Position numbers and translations under genes: made by a program. Source: Bacillota bacterium (lineage in GTDB: Bacteria > Bacillota > Sulfobacillia > Sulfobacillales > Sulfobacillaceae). From it: 64,000 bases of DNA. The DNA lies in contig JAKACZ010000002.1 of the NCBI GenBank assembly GCA_021820965.1, forward strand, positions 1 through 64,000. The letters are read 5' to 3'. Under the pieces are notes generated by a model. That model did no database searches and was not told the origin of the DNA. It worked only from the letters and a program-made list of their open reading frames with translations. Positions 16,710-24,717 of this stretch are shown here, piece after piece. Positions within the stretch are counted from its first letter, which is position 1, and every line of letters begins with the position of its first letter.

Positions 16710-16853
16710 TGATGTCCTCCCGTCCATTGAGAAACTGTCCCTGGGATAAACTAACCGCTTCACCCAGGCGTCATCCCGTCAAAATTTGGCCGTCACCGAG
16801 GATGAGGGCGGCACATATCATGCCACGGACCGAATGAGTGAGGAGGGAATGTT

Positions 16854-17735
16854 ATGTTTTTAGGCGAGCAGGAGGCGTGGCTGGACATTTTAGACTTCCC
16901 GTACCGGGATCGGAATAAGAAGCCCCGGCAAAAGGGCCTCACGATGGTAATTGATAAGGGGCTGGGATTAACCGATACCCGCGATTTGATGGAACTGGCC
17001 TCCGATTATATCGACCATTTGAAACTGACGTTTGGCACGTCGGCTTTCTATCAGAGCCGGCTTCTCAGGCAGAAAATCGAACTGGTCAAGTCCTATGGCG
17101 TGCACATTTTTCCCGGTGGCACGTTTCTCGAATTAGCCCTGTTGCAGGGGCGCGTCATTCCGTATTTAGATCGCGCCCGGGAGTTGGGCTTCACGGGCGT
17201 CGAGATTTCCGACGGAACCATCAATATTGACGAAGAGACCCGGCTCAACACAATAAAGCTGGCGCGGGCCTATGGCTTTGAACTAGTGGTCAGCGAGGTT
17301 GGGAAAAAGGATCCGCGCGACCAAGCGGGCGCCGTTCCGCTGTATGAGCAAGTCAACCGCGATTTGGAAGCTGGATCGGATGTCGTCATCGTGGAAGGTC
17401 GGGAAAGTGGAGAAGGGGTTGTCATTTATGACCAGGATGGCAATATTCTAGGAGACGAGGTGACGAACATGGTTGAACATGTCACCGATCCGGAGCGGCT
17501 TTTATGGGAGGCGCCCCAGAAAAAGCAACAGCAGGAACTCATCATGCGGTTCGGCCCCAACGTCAATTTGGGGAATGTGCAGCGCGATGACGTCCTGGCA
17601 CTAGAGGCTCTGCGCGTCGGGCTACGCGGCGATACGTTGCGCCATTACTATCTTAACGTGCAGGGGCTGACCGAACCGGTGAAGTGGCCCAAGGCACCGA
17701 CAATGCAGGGGGAGACGCGTGACACGGAGAATTGA
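16854..17735 (+). CDS. comA: Phosphosulfolactate synthase (ComA family)
   Basis: A 293-residue TIM-barrel protein. It joins sulfite to phosphoenolpyruvate to give (R)-phosphosulfolactate. Family features visible are KGLTMVIDKGLGLTDTRDL, DHLKLTFGTS, HIFPGGTFLELA and GVEISDGTINI. The start ATG 16854 has GAGGAGGG upstream. It overlaps comB by 17 bases, so sulfolactate phosphate is made and dephosphorylated by a coupled pair. In methanogens this is the first step of coenzyme M synthesis. In spore formers such as Bacillus the product sulfolactate accumulates in spores. No ComC dehydrogenase is present here. Confidence 0.92.
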   Translation: MFLGEQEAWLDILDFPYRDRNKKPRQKGLTMVIDKGLGLTDTRDLMELASDYIDHLKLTFGTSAFYQSRLLRQKIELVKSYGVHIFPGGTFLELALLQGRVIPYLDRARELGFTGVEISDGTINIDEETRLNTIKLARAYGFELVVSEVGKKDPRDQAGAVPLYEQVNRDLEAGSDVVIVEGRESGEGVVIYDQDGNILGDEVTNMVEHVTDPERLLWEAPQKKQQQELIMRFGPNVNLGNVQRDDVLALEALRVGLRGDTLRHYYLNVQGLTEPVKWPKAPTMQGETRDTEN

Positions 17736-18426
17736 CGTGGCATTTCGGCATGAGGATGCGGTAGTGGCCCAGGTGGGGGCGGCCGCCGTGGTTGACACGC
17801 TGCGGGCGACCACTACCATGACCGTGATTTTAGGACGCGGGGCGGTGGCTATTCGACCTGTGGCCGATCTTGAAGAGGCCTATGCGCTCAAGGCGCGGGA
17901 TCCCGAATTGCTGTTGGGAGGGGAGCGGAACAATCGCCCGCCAGAAGGTTTTGACGGCGGCAACTCGCCGTTCGATTGGCCGCGTCATCGGGTCATCGGG
18001 CGCCGGGTGGTGTTTACCACAACCAATGGCACGGCTGCGGTAGAGAAGGTGCATACGGTGGCGCGAATGGTTCTGGCCTCACTCCTTAATGCCGAAGCGG
18101 TTAGTCGCTATCTGTGGCAGTTGGAGCGGCCAACATTGCTGGTGGCTTCGGGAACACGGGGCGAGACTGCCCTGGAGGACGTGTTGGCTTGCGGTGCGGT
18201 GGCCAGTTTCTGGCCCCGGACCAACCGCAGCGACGCAGCGGAAATTGCTTGCGCTCTATATGAGCGGGAAAAGGACCACCTCGTGACGGCTCTCACCGAA
18301 TGCCACCATGGCCAGGACTTGGCCAAGTTGGGATTAGCTGAGGACTTGGCCTTTGCTGCACAGCTGAACAGTTCAAGCGTGGTCCCGGTATTATGCAGCG
18401 ACGGCTGGATTCGCGCGGCTGAGTAG
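17719..18426 (+). CDS. comB: 2-phosphosulfolactate phosphatase (ComB family)
   Basis: A 235-residue protein with ComB family segments VVDTLRATTTMTVIL, LLGGERNNRPPEGFDGGNSP, VFTTTNGTAAVEK and LVASGTRGETALEDVLACG. It is a Mg2+-dependent acid phosphatase that hydrolyses phosphosulfolactate to sulfolactate. Translation begins at GTG 17719 inside comA. A strong intrinsic terminator follows 16 bases after the stop, so comA-comB is a two-gene operon. With the nearby spore genes a role in making sulfolactate as a spore constituent is plausible, but this is inference. Confidence 0.92.
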   Translation: MTRRIDVAFRHEDAVVAQVGAAAVVDTLRATTTMTVILGRGAVAIRPVADLEEAYALKARDPELLLGGERNNRPPEGFDGGNSPFDWPRHRVIGRRVVFTTTNGTAAVEKVHTVARMVLASLLNAEAVSRYLWQLERPTLLVASGTRGETALEDVLACGAVASFWPRTNRSDAAEIACALYEREKDHLVTALTECHHGQDLAKLGLAEDLAFAAQLNSSSVVPVLCSDGWIRAAE

Positions 18427-18441
18427 ACGGACGGTCGCAGG

Positions 18442-18470
18442 CCGGGTTCCCTGGGGAGCCCGGTCTTTTT
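18442..18470 (+). terminator. Intrinsic terminator of comA-comB
   Basis: CCGGG-T-TCCC, loop TG, GGGA-G-CCCGG (18442-18463) forms a long near-perfect stem followed by TCTTTTT. It lies directly after the comB stop. Confidence 0.85.
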
Positions 18471-18519
18471 ATGTTGCCCGTCTCATATGTATTGCCGTTC
18501 GGACAAGAACGGAGGCGCG

Positions 18520-18990
18520 ATGTTCACCATCGAAAATCTTGGACTGGTAATGCTGCTGATTCTCGGGCTGGCGGCCAGGTCCAGTCTGGTGGCGGCCGCT
18601 GCCGGCATTCTTTTGGTGCTCCGGATCGCCAAACTTAATTTCATGCTGCCCATTCTCGACGAGCATGGGGTGGAAATCGGTCTTTTATTTCTGACCTTGT
18701 GGATGCTGGTTCCCTTTGCCCAGGGCCAGGTGCACTTTCGGGACATTTCGCGCAGTTTCCTGACTCTGCCCGGCATCTTGGCCCTTATTGGGGGGGCGGT
18801 GGCGACTCATTTAAATGGGCGCGGGCTGACAATGCTCAACCAACAGAGCCACCTGATTATCAGCCTTATCCTCGGTTCCATTATCGGCATTGTGGCCTTT
18901 GGCGGCATGCCGGTAGGGCCTTTGATGGCGGCCGGTGTGACCTATGTGCTGTTCGAGTTAGTGAGCTGGGTCTCGCAGTGGTGGCGATAG
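18520..18990 (+). CDS. UPF0756 / DUF441 membrane protein
   Basis: A 156-residue, very hydrophobic protein with four to five membrane helices (MFTIENLGLVMLLILGLAAR; LVAAAAGILLVLRI; GLLFLTLWMLVPFA; TLPGILALIGGAVATHLNGRG; LIISLILGSIIGIVAFGG). Length and the pattern HLNGRGL...P...G.I.G..FGG.PVGPLMAAG match the UPF0756 (DUF441, YtwI-like) family. The start ATG 18520 has GGAGG close upstream; an ATG at 18487 lacks one. The function is unknown. It is followed 14 bases later by the yqhV-like gene. Confidence 0.85.
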   Translation: MFTIENLGLVMLLILGLAARSSLVAAAAGILLVLRIAKLNFMLPILDEHGVEIGLLFLTLWMLVPFAQGQVHFRDISRSFLTLPGILALIGGAVATHLNGRGLTMLNQQSHLIISLILGSIIGIVAFGGMPVGPLMAAGVTYVLFELVSWVSQWWR

Positions 18991-19004
18991 GAAGAGGGGA
19001 CGCG

Positions 19005-19274
19005 ATGTCGGAAGATATCTTTCTCAAGGGCATGATTATTATTCGGTTTTTATCCGCCGCGATAGAATTTACGGGCGCGTTTTTGATGTGGCGTTACTTC
19101 CGCCTGGACACAGCCATCCGTATCAATGGATTTTTAGGATTGGCCGGACCGCTGGTGCTGACTACGACCATGCTGCTGGGCATTGCCGGCTTGGCGGCGA
19201 GCAGGGTGCCGGCGGCGAAAATCCTCTGGATCGGACTCGGGGTGGCTTGTATCCTGTACGGCACTACCCGCTGA
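19005..19274 (+). CDS. yqhV: YqhV-like (DUF2619) small membrane protein
   Basis: An 89-residue protein with three membrane helices. The segments IRFLSAAIEFTGAFLMWRYF, AIRINGFLGLAGPLVLTTTM and AKILWIGLGVACILYG correspond helix by helix to Bacillus YqhV (DUF2619), a protein encoded near sporulation genes in Bacillus. The start ATG 19005 has GAGGGG at good spacing. It ends 3 bases before the start of the deacetylase-fold gene, so the two are probably co-transcribed. The function is unknown. Confidence 0.8.
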   Translation: MSEDIFLKGMIIIRFLSAAIEFTGAFLMWRYFRLDTAIRINGFLGLAGPLVLTTTMLLGIAGLAASRVPAAKILWIGLGVACILYGTTR

Positions 19275-19277
19275 GCC

Positions 19278-20027
19278 GTGTTGGTGATCTCGCTGACCGG
19301 AATCAGGCGCCGCTGGGCGCGTGCGTTGGCGATTGCCCTGGTGGTGTTTTATATTCCGTGGGGCGCGCGCCAGGCCTTTCCGCCCCGAAATATCCCCGTT
19401 TCCGGGGTGGTATCGCATATTGCCGTACGCGACCGCGTGATAGCTCTGGCGTTTGCCGACGGACCTCGGGCGGCGGTCATAAATGATTTGGCGGATCAAG
19501 GCGACCAGGCGACATTTTTTGTGGTGGGATTAAATGTGGAGCGCCAGCGCCGCCAATTGAAAGAAGCCCGCCTGCTGGGGAACGATATTGAAAGTCACAC
19601 CCAAGGCCACATCAATCTGGCTGTCCACACTTACCAACAGGACTTGACCGACCTGGCCCGGGCCAATCAGGCGATCCGGCGGGCGACCGGCGTGGCACCC
19701 CACTGGCTCTATCCGCCCTATGCTGCAATGAGCGGACCGGCATTGGCGGCGGCACGGCGGCTGCACCTTAAGGTATTGTTGCCCGTCCCCGCCGACCGTA
19801 TTAACGCCGACCAAGCTAGTGTTGCCGCGCTGGTGCATCAGACTATGGCGCGAGTGCGGCCTGGGGCCGTCATTGTCATCCATTGGGGGAGCCGTTCCGC
19901 CGCCTTTTCGCAAGCCCTTCCGATAATACTCGGCCTCTTGCGCGCCCGGGGATATCGTGTGACGAGCGTGGCCGATCTTTGGGCCGCGGCGCACGCGACC
20001 AGGTCTGCTGAATCTCCCCGCGGCTAA
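19278..20027 (+). CDS. Polysaccharide deacetylase-fold protein with altered catalytic motifs
   Basis: A 249-residue NodB-homology protein with an N-terminal membrane anchor or signal (ALAIALVVFYIPWGARQAF). The carbohydrate esterase 4 motifs are recognisable but altered. Motif 1, normally TFDDGP, reads AFADGP, losing the catalytic-base aspartate but keeping the metal-binding one. Motif 2 HTQGH keeps both histidines. Motif 3, normally RxPY, reads YPPY, losing the arginine. Motif 5 VIVIHWG keeps its histidine. It may bind metal without deacetylating, as in other pseudo-deacetylases of spore formers, or use different chemistry. The start is GTG 19278, three bases after the yqhV stop. Confidence 0.8.
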   Translation: MLVISLTGIRRRWARALAIALVVFYIPWGARQAFPPRNIPVSGVVSHIAVRDRVIALAFADGPRAAVINDLADQGDQATFFVVGLNVERQRRQLKEARLLGNDIESHTQGHINLAVHTYQQDLTDLARANQAIRRATGVAPHWLYPPYAAMSGPALAAARRLHLKVLLPVPADRINADQASVAALVHQTMARVRPGAVIVIHWGSRSAAFSQALPIILGLLRARGYRVTSVADLWAAAHATRSAESPRG

Positions 20028-20465
20028 AGCCGGAGGATACTAAAAACCTAGCCCACTCTGGGCGGATCTCACCCTCGCTTGCGCGGACGTTACAGCATCC
20101 GCTGCTCCATATTTGGCCCCTACGAGCTTATGTCCTCAGGCGTCACCGCCGGGGCTTTACGCCCGAATTTGGTCAGCGTTCGCAGACGCGGCTTTGCACC
20201 CGGCCAAGACGCATTCGTCTTGATGAGACTTGAACATCATCGATCCCAACCGCGTATACGTCAGGTTGTGTCATGCGCGCCCCGCCTTTGCCCCTGCGGG
20301 GCCACAGACTGATGGCCGAAAGGAATTCCCCGATTGACCATCTCACTCCCGAGGAACGACCGTACGTCGCCACAAGAGGAACGATCCCCAGTGCGACCAG
20401 TCTCTACGTCCGAATTTGGTAAAATTGGACCAGCACCCAAGAAGTCGAGATAATGGAGGGGGAGT
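20028..20465. other. Intergenic region with several hairpins
   Basis: No gene was recognised. The region contains GCCCC-TGC-GGGGC (20286-20298), AAGACG-CATT-CGTCTT (20207-20222) and a GGGGCTTTACGCCC element near 20153. On the minus strand a reading frame with RGIPFGHQSVAPQGQRRGAH looks vaguely like the C-terminal tails of some TnpB proteins, but nothing else supports that. It may be another mobile-element end. Confidence 0.3.
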
Positions 20466-21014
20466 ATGCGCATTATCGGCGGGATCCATTCGGGGCGGCG
20501 GCTGATAGCGGTGCCCGGATCAGATACGCGACCAACCGCAGACCGGGTACGAGAGGCGCTTTTTAACATCTGGCAAACCCAGGTGGCGGATGCCCAACTT
20601 TGGGATGCCTATGCTGGGACCGGAGCTATCGGGTTGGAAGCGATCTCGCGCGGGGCCGCCTGGGTTGATTTTTCGGAATCGGCCCGTGACGCCATCAAAA
20701 CATTGCGGCGCAATGTGGACCTCCTGAACGTCACCGATCGAGCGCGTATCTGGTCAAAGACGGCGGAAGAGTATTTGGCTCAAGCGCATCGAGAGGGCCG
20801 GCAGTTCGATTTGATTTTCTTGGACCCGCCCTGGCGCCTTGGCGTCTCGTCGGTGGTCCGTGATGGGCTGGCGGGCGTGCTTGCACCAGACGGCATCGCC
20901 GTGGTGGAAAGCCGCCAGGACAATCCGGTTGCTCCGTTGTCGGGCCTCCATCAGTTGTGGACGCGGCGCTACGGCGATACCCGTCTGACGGCGTTTGGCC
21001 TGACCAGTCCTTAA
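20466..21014 (+). CDS. rsmD: 16S rRNA (guanine-966-N2)-methyltransferase RsmD
   Basis: A 182-residue Rossmann-fold methyltransferase. Family motifs visible are MRIIGGIHSGRRL, TRPTADRVREALFNIW, the SAM-binding LWDAYAGTGAIGLEA and the catalytic LIFLDPPW (DPPY-type motif IV). It methylates G966 of 16S rRNA in the 30S subunit. ATG 20466 has GGGGGAG upstream. It is followed 16 bases later by coaD, the same pairing as Bacillus ylbH-coaD, and opens the conserved ylb-type cluster. Confidence 0.93.
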   Translation: MRIIGGIHSGRRLIAVPGSDTRPTADRVREALFNIWQTQVADAQLWDAYAGTGAIGLEAISRGAAWVDFSESARDAIKTLRRNVDLLNVTDRARIWSKTAEEYLAQAHREGRQFDLIFLDPPWRLGVSSVVRDGLAGVLAPDGIAVVESRQDNPVAPLSGLHQLWTRRYGDTRLTAFGLTSP

Positions 21015-21030
21015 ACGCGGGGGGTATAGG

Positions 21031-21513
21031 ATGATAGCCATATATCCGGGCTCGTTTGATCCGCTGCATAATGGCCATGTGGACGTCATCGAGCGGGCGG
21101 CGGCAATCTTTGACACGGTGGTGGTGGCGGTCTTTGCCAACGCGGGCAAAAAGCCGGTGTTTGACGCGGCTACCCGCGTGCACCTGGTGCGTCAGGCGAT
21201 TGCGCTACCGAATGTCCAGGTGGAGGAAGGGTCCGGCCTTCTGGTGGACTACGCCCGCGGTCGCGGTGCCGGGGTTATTATTCGCGGGTTGCGCGCGGTC
21301 TTGGACTTCGATTACGAGTTCCAGTTTGCCCTGATGAATCGGCGGATGGCACCCGACGTGGAAACCGTCTTTATGCTAACGGGCGAACATCACGCATATC
21401 TCAGCTCAACCCTGATTAAAGAACTAGCCGGGTATCATGCCAACATCTCGACTTTGGTGCCGCCACCGGTTGAGGCGGCGCTGGCCCGGCATTTTTCGCG
21501 AAATGAGGCGTGA
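21031..21513 (+). CDS. coaD: Phosphopantetheine adenylyltransferase
   Basis: A 160-residue protein of the nucleotidyltransferase superfamily. It carries the N-terminal YPGSFDPLHNGHVDVIERA (the HxGH motif) and the C-terminal YLSSTLIKELAGY (ISSTxVRE-type motif). It transfers AMP from ATP to 4'-phosphopantetheine, the penultimate step of coenzyme A synthesis. Length is typical (160-165). It lies between rsmD and a predicted coiled-coil gene, as in Bacillus. Confidence 0.96.
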   Translation: MIAIYPGSFDPLHNGHVDVIERAAAIFDTVVVAVFANAGKKPVFDAATRVHLVRQAIALPNVQVEEGSGLLVDYARGRGAGVIIRGLRAVLDFDYEFQFALMNRRMAPDVETVFMLTGEHHAYLSSTLIKELAGYHANISTLVPPPVEAALARHFSRNEA

Positions 21514-21534
21514 GAATTGGAAGAAGGTAAAGCA

Positions 21535-21990
21535 GTGTCTGAAGTAAAGCACCTGTTGGCGCGGCTTGACGATATGGTTAATCAGGCCCGTCGCCTTCCC
21601 TGGGGGCATCAGGCGTTGGTCGACGTGGATAGCATCCGCACGCTAGTCCAACAGGTGCGCCACGCGTTGCCGGAAGAGGTGCGCCAGGCGCAATGGGTCA
21701 TTCAAGAACGGGATCGTATTATCCAGGAAGCGGGTCGTGAGGCAGACCAACTGATGAATGACGCCTTGGACCGCGCTCGTGCGTTGGCTGGCGACTCACA
21801 AGTGATGAAAGAAGCGCAGGCGCGCGGCCAGGAAATTGTCAAAGAGGCGGAAAAGCGGGCTCAGGAGATTCACCTGGGTGCGTTAGCGTACGCCGACGAG
21901 GTGCTGGCCAACCTGGACGAGCAAATTGCCAAGCTGCAAAATACGGTGCGGGAGAATCGACAGAGCTTACGACCTCGGACTTCCGCCTAA
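21535..21990 (+). CDS. Coiled-coil protein of unknown function (coaD-ylbJ interval)
   Basis: A 151-residue, strongly helical, charged protein. The central part (EEVRQAQWVIQERDRIIQEA to KEAEKRAQEIHLGALAYADE) has the look of DivIVA-like or ATP-synthase b-subunit-like coils. Small coiled-coil genes occur at this position next to coaD in several Bacillota. GTG 21535 has AGAAGG at good spacing; a TTG at 21517 is an alternative. It overlaps the end of the convergent ylbJ-like gene by 4 bases. The function is unknown. Confidence 0.7.
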   Translation: MSEVKHLLARLDDMVNQARRLPWGHQALVDVDSIRTLVQQVRHALPEEVRQAQWVIQERDRIIQEAGREADQLMNDALDRARALAGDSQVMKEAQARGQEIVKEAEKRAQEIHLGALAYADEVLANLDEQIAKLQNTVRENRQSLRPRTSA

Positions 21991-22772
21991 AGGTGCAAAA
22001 ACTGTCCGGCCAGCGACACCAGTAGGGCCGATAGCGCGGCCTGGGCCAGGCGCAAGAGGCTGGCCCGCATTCGGTCGCGGTTTTGACCCAGTCCTAGCAA
22101 GAAGGGTCCCCAGAACGCCAAGCCGCCCAGCACAACCCAAAATAGCGCCCATGGCTCCCATACCCGGGTTCGCGCTCCTCCCCAGAGAAAGCTAATCGGA
22201 TCGACAAGCCAGCCCACCTTAATCGGGGCCAGCCAGGCATGGCCGATCCATGCTGTCACGGTGAGAAATCCCACGATACTCGTCCAGTTCATGCCGTCTA
22301 AAATCCATGTACGCGGCGACGGGGTTTGTTTCGGCATAGAGAGCCGAGCCCATCTGCCCGGCGGCCACAGCACCAGCGCGGAGCCCAGTGCGGCCACGTC
22401 TAGCCACAGACCCAGGCGTGGATTAGGGAAAAACAGGGGATTATAGAGATTGGTGTATAACAGGAATGGTACGAGTTGTTGCGCTGGAATCGAGCGAGTC
22501 CGGGACCAGTCCCAGAGTACCATAGCCACTACCGGCGACATGGTGCAGATCGCCAAGAGAGCCAGCCAGAGGAGGGTTGGACGGGGCATCATGGTAATCA
22601 CCGACCAGGCTAGCACGTAGCCGGGAAGCAGAACCGGAACAAGATGGTTCCACCACAAGGTGACGGCAATCCGGGCGGCGTCGCGGGTCGCAAAACTATG
22701 TGACGCGGCCAGGGCGATGATGCCGGCCATCAGCACCAACGCAACCCAGGGGCGGGCTTTTCCTGCTCTCAT
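21987..22772 (-). CDS. ylbJ: YlbJ-like sporulation membrane protein
   Basis: A 261-residue membrane protein with about seven hydrophobic segments, including WVALVLMAGIIALAASHSFA and LWWNHLVPVLLPGYVLAWSV. The latter resembles the start of the nucleoside-recognition (Gate) domain of YlbJ (..GL.LW...VLPSLLPFFI..). Bacillus YlbJ (~400 residues) is a sporulation membrane protein encoded between coaD and ylbK. Here the gene occupies that slot but is shorter and inverted. The start ATG 22772 has GGAGG 6 bases upstream. The assignment rests on position and topology and is moderate. Confidence 0.5.
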   Translation of the reverse strand: MRAGKARPWVALVLMAGIIALAASHSFATRDAARIAVTLWWNHLVPVLLPGYVLAWSVITMMPRPTLLWLALLAICTMSPVVAMVLWDWSRTRSIPAQQLVPFLLYTNLYNPLFFPNPRLGLWLDVAALGSALVLWPPGRWARLSMPKQTPSPRTWILDGMNWTSIVGFLTVTAWIGHAWLAPIKVGWLVDPISFLWGGARTRVWEPWALFWVVLGGLAFWGPFLLGLGQNRDRMRASLLRLAQAALSALLVSLAGQFLHL

Positions 22773-22878
22773 AGCATTCCTCCGTTTACAAGGTATGCTG
22801 GAGGGACAAGAGTATGGCCGGTTCATGCTTTTGGCCGGCGGGCAATATGTTAAGGATGCAAGGCCGGGAGGGTTCAGG

Positions 22879-23649
22879 ATGGAACGCGGCATCACATTGG
22901 CCTTATCTTCAGGGGGCGCCCGCGGGTTTTCCCATGTCGGCGTGCTGAAATGCTTGGAGCGCCACCATGTCCCTGTCTTAGGTATTGCCGGATCCAGCAT
23001 GGGGGGGCTGGTGGGCGCCCTTTATTGCACCGGCTATACCGCCGGCATGTTGGAAGAGCTGGCACTAAGCCTACGCAAAAGCCAGTGGATTGACTTTACT
23101 GTGTCGAAAATGGGTTTGGTGCGGGGACAAAAACTATTGGGATTGTTAAATACCCTGACACGTGGTCGCCGGTTTGAGGATTGCCGGCCGCCGCTGAAAA
23201 TGGTGGCGGTCGATATCGAACGGGGAGAAGAGGTAATATTGGACCAGGGTAGTGTGGCTGAAGCGGTCCGGGCGACCACATCGATTCCGGGAATTTTCAG
23301 CCCGTACATCAAGGATGGCCGAGTCCTGGTAGATGGGGGCGTATTGAACCGGGTTCCGGTCGAACTGGCGCGTACGCTGGCGGATGCGCCGGTGGTGGCG
23401 GTGGATGTCGGGATTGATATGTCGCCGGTGGTCAAATCGGTCTTTGATATTTTGTTCCAAGCCTTTGACATGATGGCACGGGAACTCAAGCATTACAAGC
23501 CGGTGGTGGCGGACGTTCTGATTGAGCCGCGTCTTTCCAATGCGCGCAATGCGCAGTTTACCAAGGTTGACCAATTTATTCGCGCGGGCGAAGTGGCCTG
23601 TGAGGAACGCATGCCTGAAATATTACGACGGCTGGAGGGATCAGCATGA
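22879..23649 (+). CDS. ylbK: Patatin-like phospholipase (YlbK/RssA family)
   Basis: A 256-residue patatin-fold hydrolase. The oxyanion motif SSGGARGFSHVGVL is near residue 10, the catalytic serine sits in GIAGSSMGGLVGAL (GxSxG), and the catalytic aspartate in LVDGGVLNRVPV (DGG). Patatins hydrolyse acyl esters at the inner membrane face. The start ATG 22879 follows GGGAGG at optimal distance; upstream in-frame starts extend into the divergent gene. It overlaps the ylbL-like gene by 4 bases, reproducing the Bacillus ylbK-ylbL pair. Confidence 0.9.
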   Translation: MERGITLALSSGGARGFSHVGVLKCLERHHVPVLGIAGSSMGGLVGALYCTGYTAGMLEELALSLRKSQWIDFTVSKMGLVRGQKLLGLLNTLTRGRRFEDCRPPLKMVAVDIERGEEVILDQGSVAEAVRATTSIPGIFSPYIKDGRVLVDGGVLNRVPVELARTLADAPVVAVDVGIDMSPVVKSVFDILFQAFDMMARELKHYKPVVADVLIEPRLSNARNAQFTKVDQFIRAGEVACEERMPEILRRLEGSA

Positions 23650-24665
23650 AAAAAGGTGGTCAACGGCCGTGGTGGGTTACCCCGCTTTGGATTGTGGCGA
23701 TTTTTGCCGTGGGGATTGAGGTGCTGCGTTTCATACCCAGCGGTCAAGTGGTAGAATCGCCGGGAGTCACCGGCAATCTTTCCAAGATGGTGGCGGTGGT
23801 TCATGGCAAAAAACTGAGTCCCGGCCGTATGCTGATGGTGGCCGTCGATATCGGTACCGCCAGTGAGTTTGAGTACTTGACCGGCCGATTTCGGCCCACA
23901 TTGACGTTCCACCCGGAACGGCAAGTGCTGGGTCCGCTCAATATGAACCAGTACATCCAATATAACAACGGCTTAATGAGCCAAAGCCAGATTGCCGCCA
24001 AGGTTGCGGGCGAGCATCTGGCGGGGCTGAACGCGCACATTCGGATGCTGTCGGGCGCCTTAGTGGTCGCCATTTTGAAGACCGGGGCTGCCTACAAAAA
24101 GCTCATGCCCGGTGATGTCATTACCAAAATCGGTCGATACCCCGTATCCCGCTTTAGCGACGTGCGCCGAGTCATGAGCCACTTTAGGGTTGGCGAAATT
24201 ATCAACGTCACGGTCAAGCGCCAGGGACAGACGCAGGTTATCCCGATTAAGACCACACGAATCCCCAATGATCCGGATCCCGCCATCGGGATTGTGGTGG
24301 GTCCGGTTACTCAGCCGGTGATTCCGCGTCCGGCCCAGATTAAGGCGGGACAAATTGGCGGGCCCAGCGCGGGCATGATGTTTGCGCTGGAAATCTACGA
24401 CCAAATCACCGGACGAAACATTGCCCACGGGCACATTGTCGCCGGTACCGGGGAAATCACCCCGAACGGACAGGTTCTCGAGATTGGCGGCGTGCGGCAG
24501 AAGGTGGTGACCGTGTATCGAGCCGGGGCGCGCGTGTTTGTGGTGCCAAAGGCTAACTACCATGCGGCCCGGGCCATGGCTGCCAAAATGGGGTATCACA
24601 TGAAGATATTTGCCGTCACCAACATCGACCAGGCGCTACACGACATCGAGAGTGCCACGAGTTAA
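23646..24665 (+). CDS. ylbL: PDZ-domain Lon-like serine protease (YlbL family)
   Basis: A 339-residue protein with an N-terminal membrane helix (LWIVAIFAVGIEVLRFI), a PDZ domain (about 140-205: MPGDVITKIGRYPVSRFSDV) and a C-terminal Lon-type S16 protease domain. The catalytic serine is in GGPSAGMMFAL and the catalytic lysine in GGVRQKVVTV, the Ser-Lys dyad. It is anchored with the protease outside. ATG 23646 overlaps the patatin stop (ATGA). Bacillus YlbL has the same architecture and neighbour. Confidence 0.92.
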   Translation: MKKGGQRPWWVTPLWIVAIFAVGIEVLRFIPSGQVVESPGVTGNLSKMVAVVHGKKLSPGRMLMVAVDIGTASEFEYLTGRFRPTLTFHPERQVLGPLNMNQYIQYNNGLMSQSQIAAKVAGEHLAGLNAHIRMLSGALVVAILKTGAAYKKLMPGDVITKIGRYPVSRFSDVRRVMSHFRVGEIINVTVKRQGQTQVIPIKTTRIPNDPDPAIGIVVGPVTQPVIPRPAQIKAGQIGGPSAGMMFALEIYDQITGRNIAHGHIVAGTGEITPNGQVLEIGGVRQKVVTVYRAGARVFVVPKANYHAARAMAAKMGYHMKIFAVTNIDQALHDIESATS

Positions 24666-24717
24666 AGACCCGGCCGGCGGCCATACTATTGCCAAACGTC
24701 ACCAGGGAGGCAAGCGT

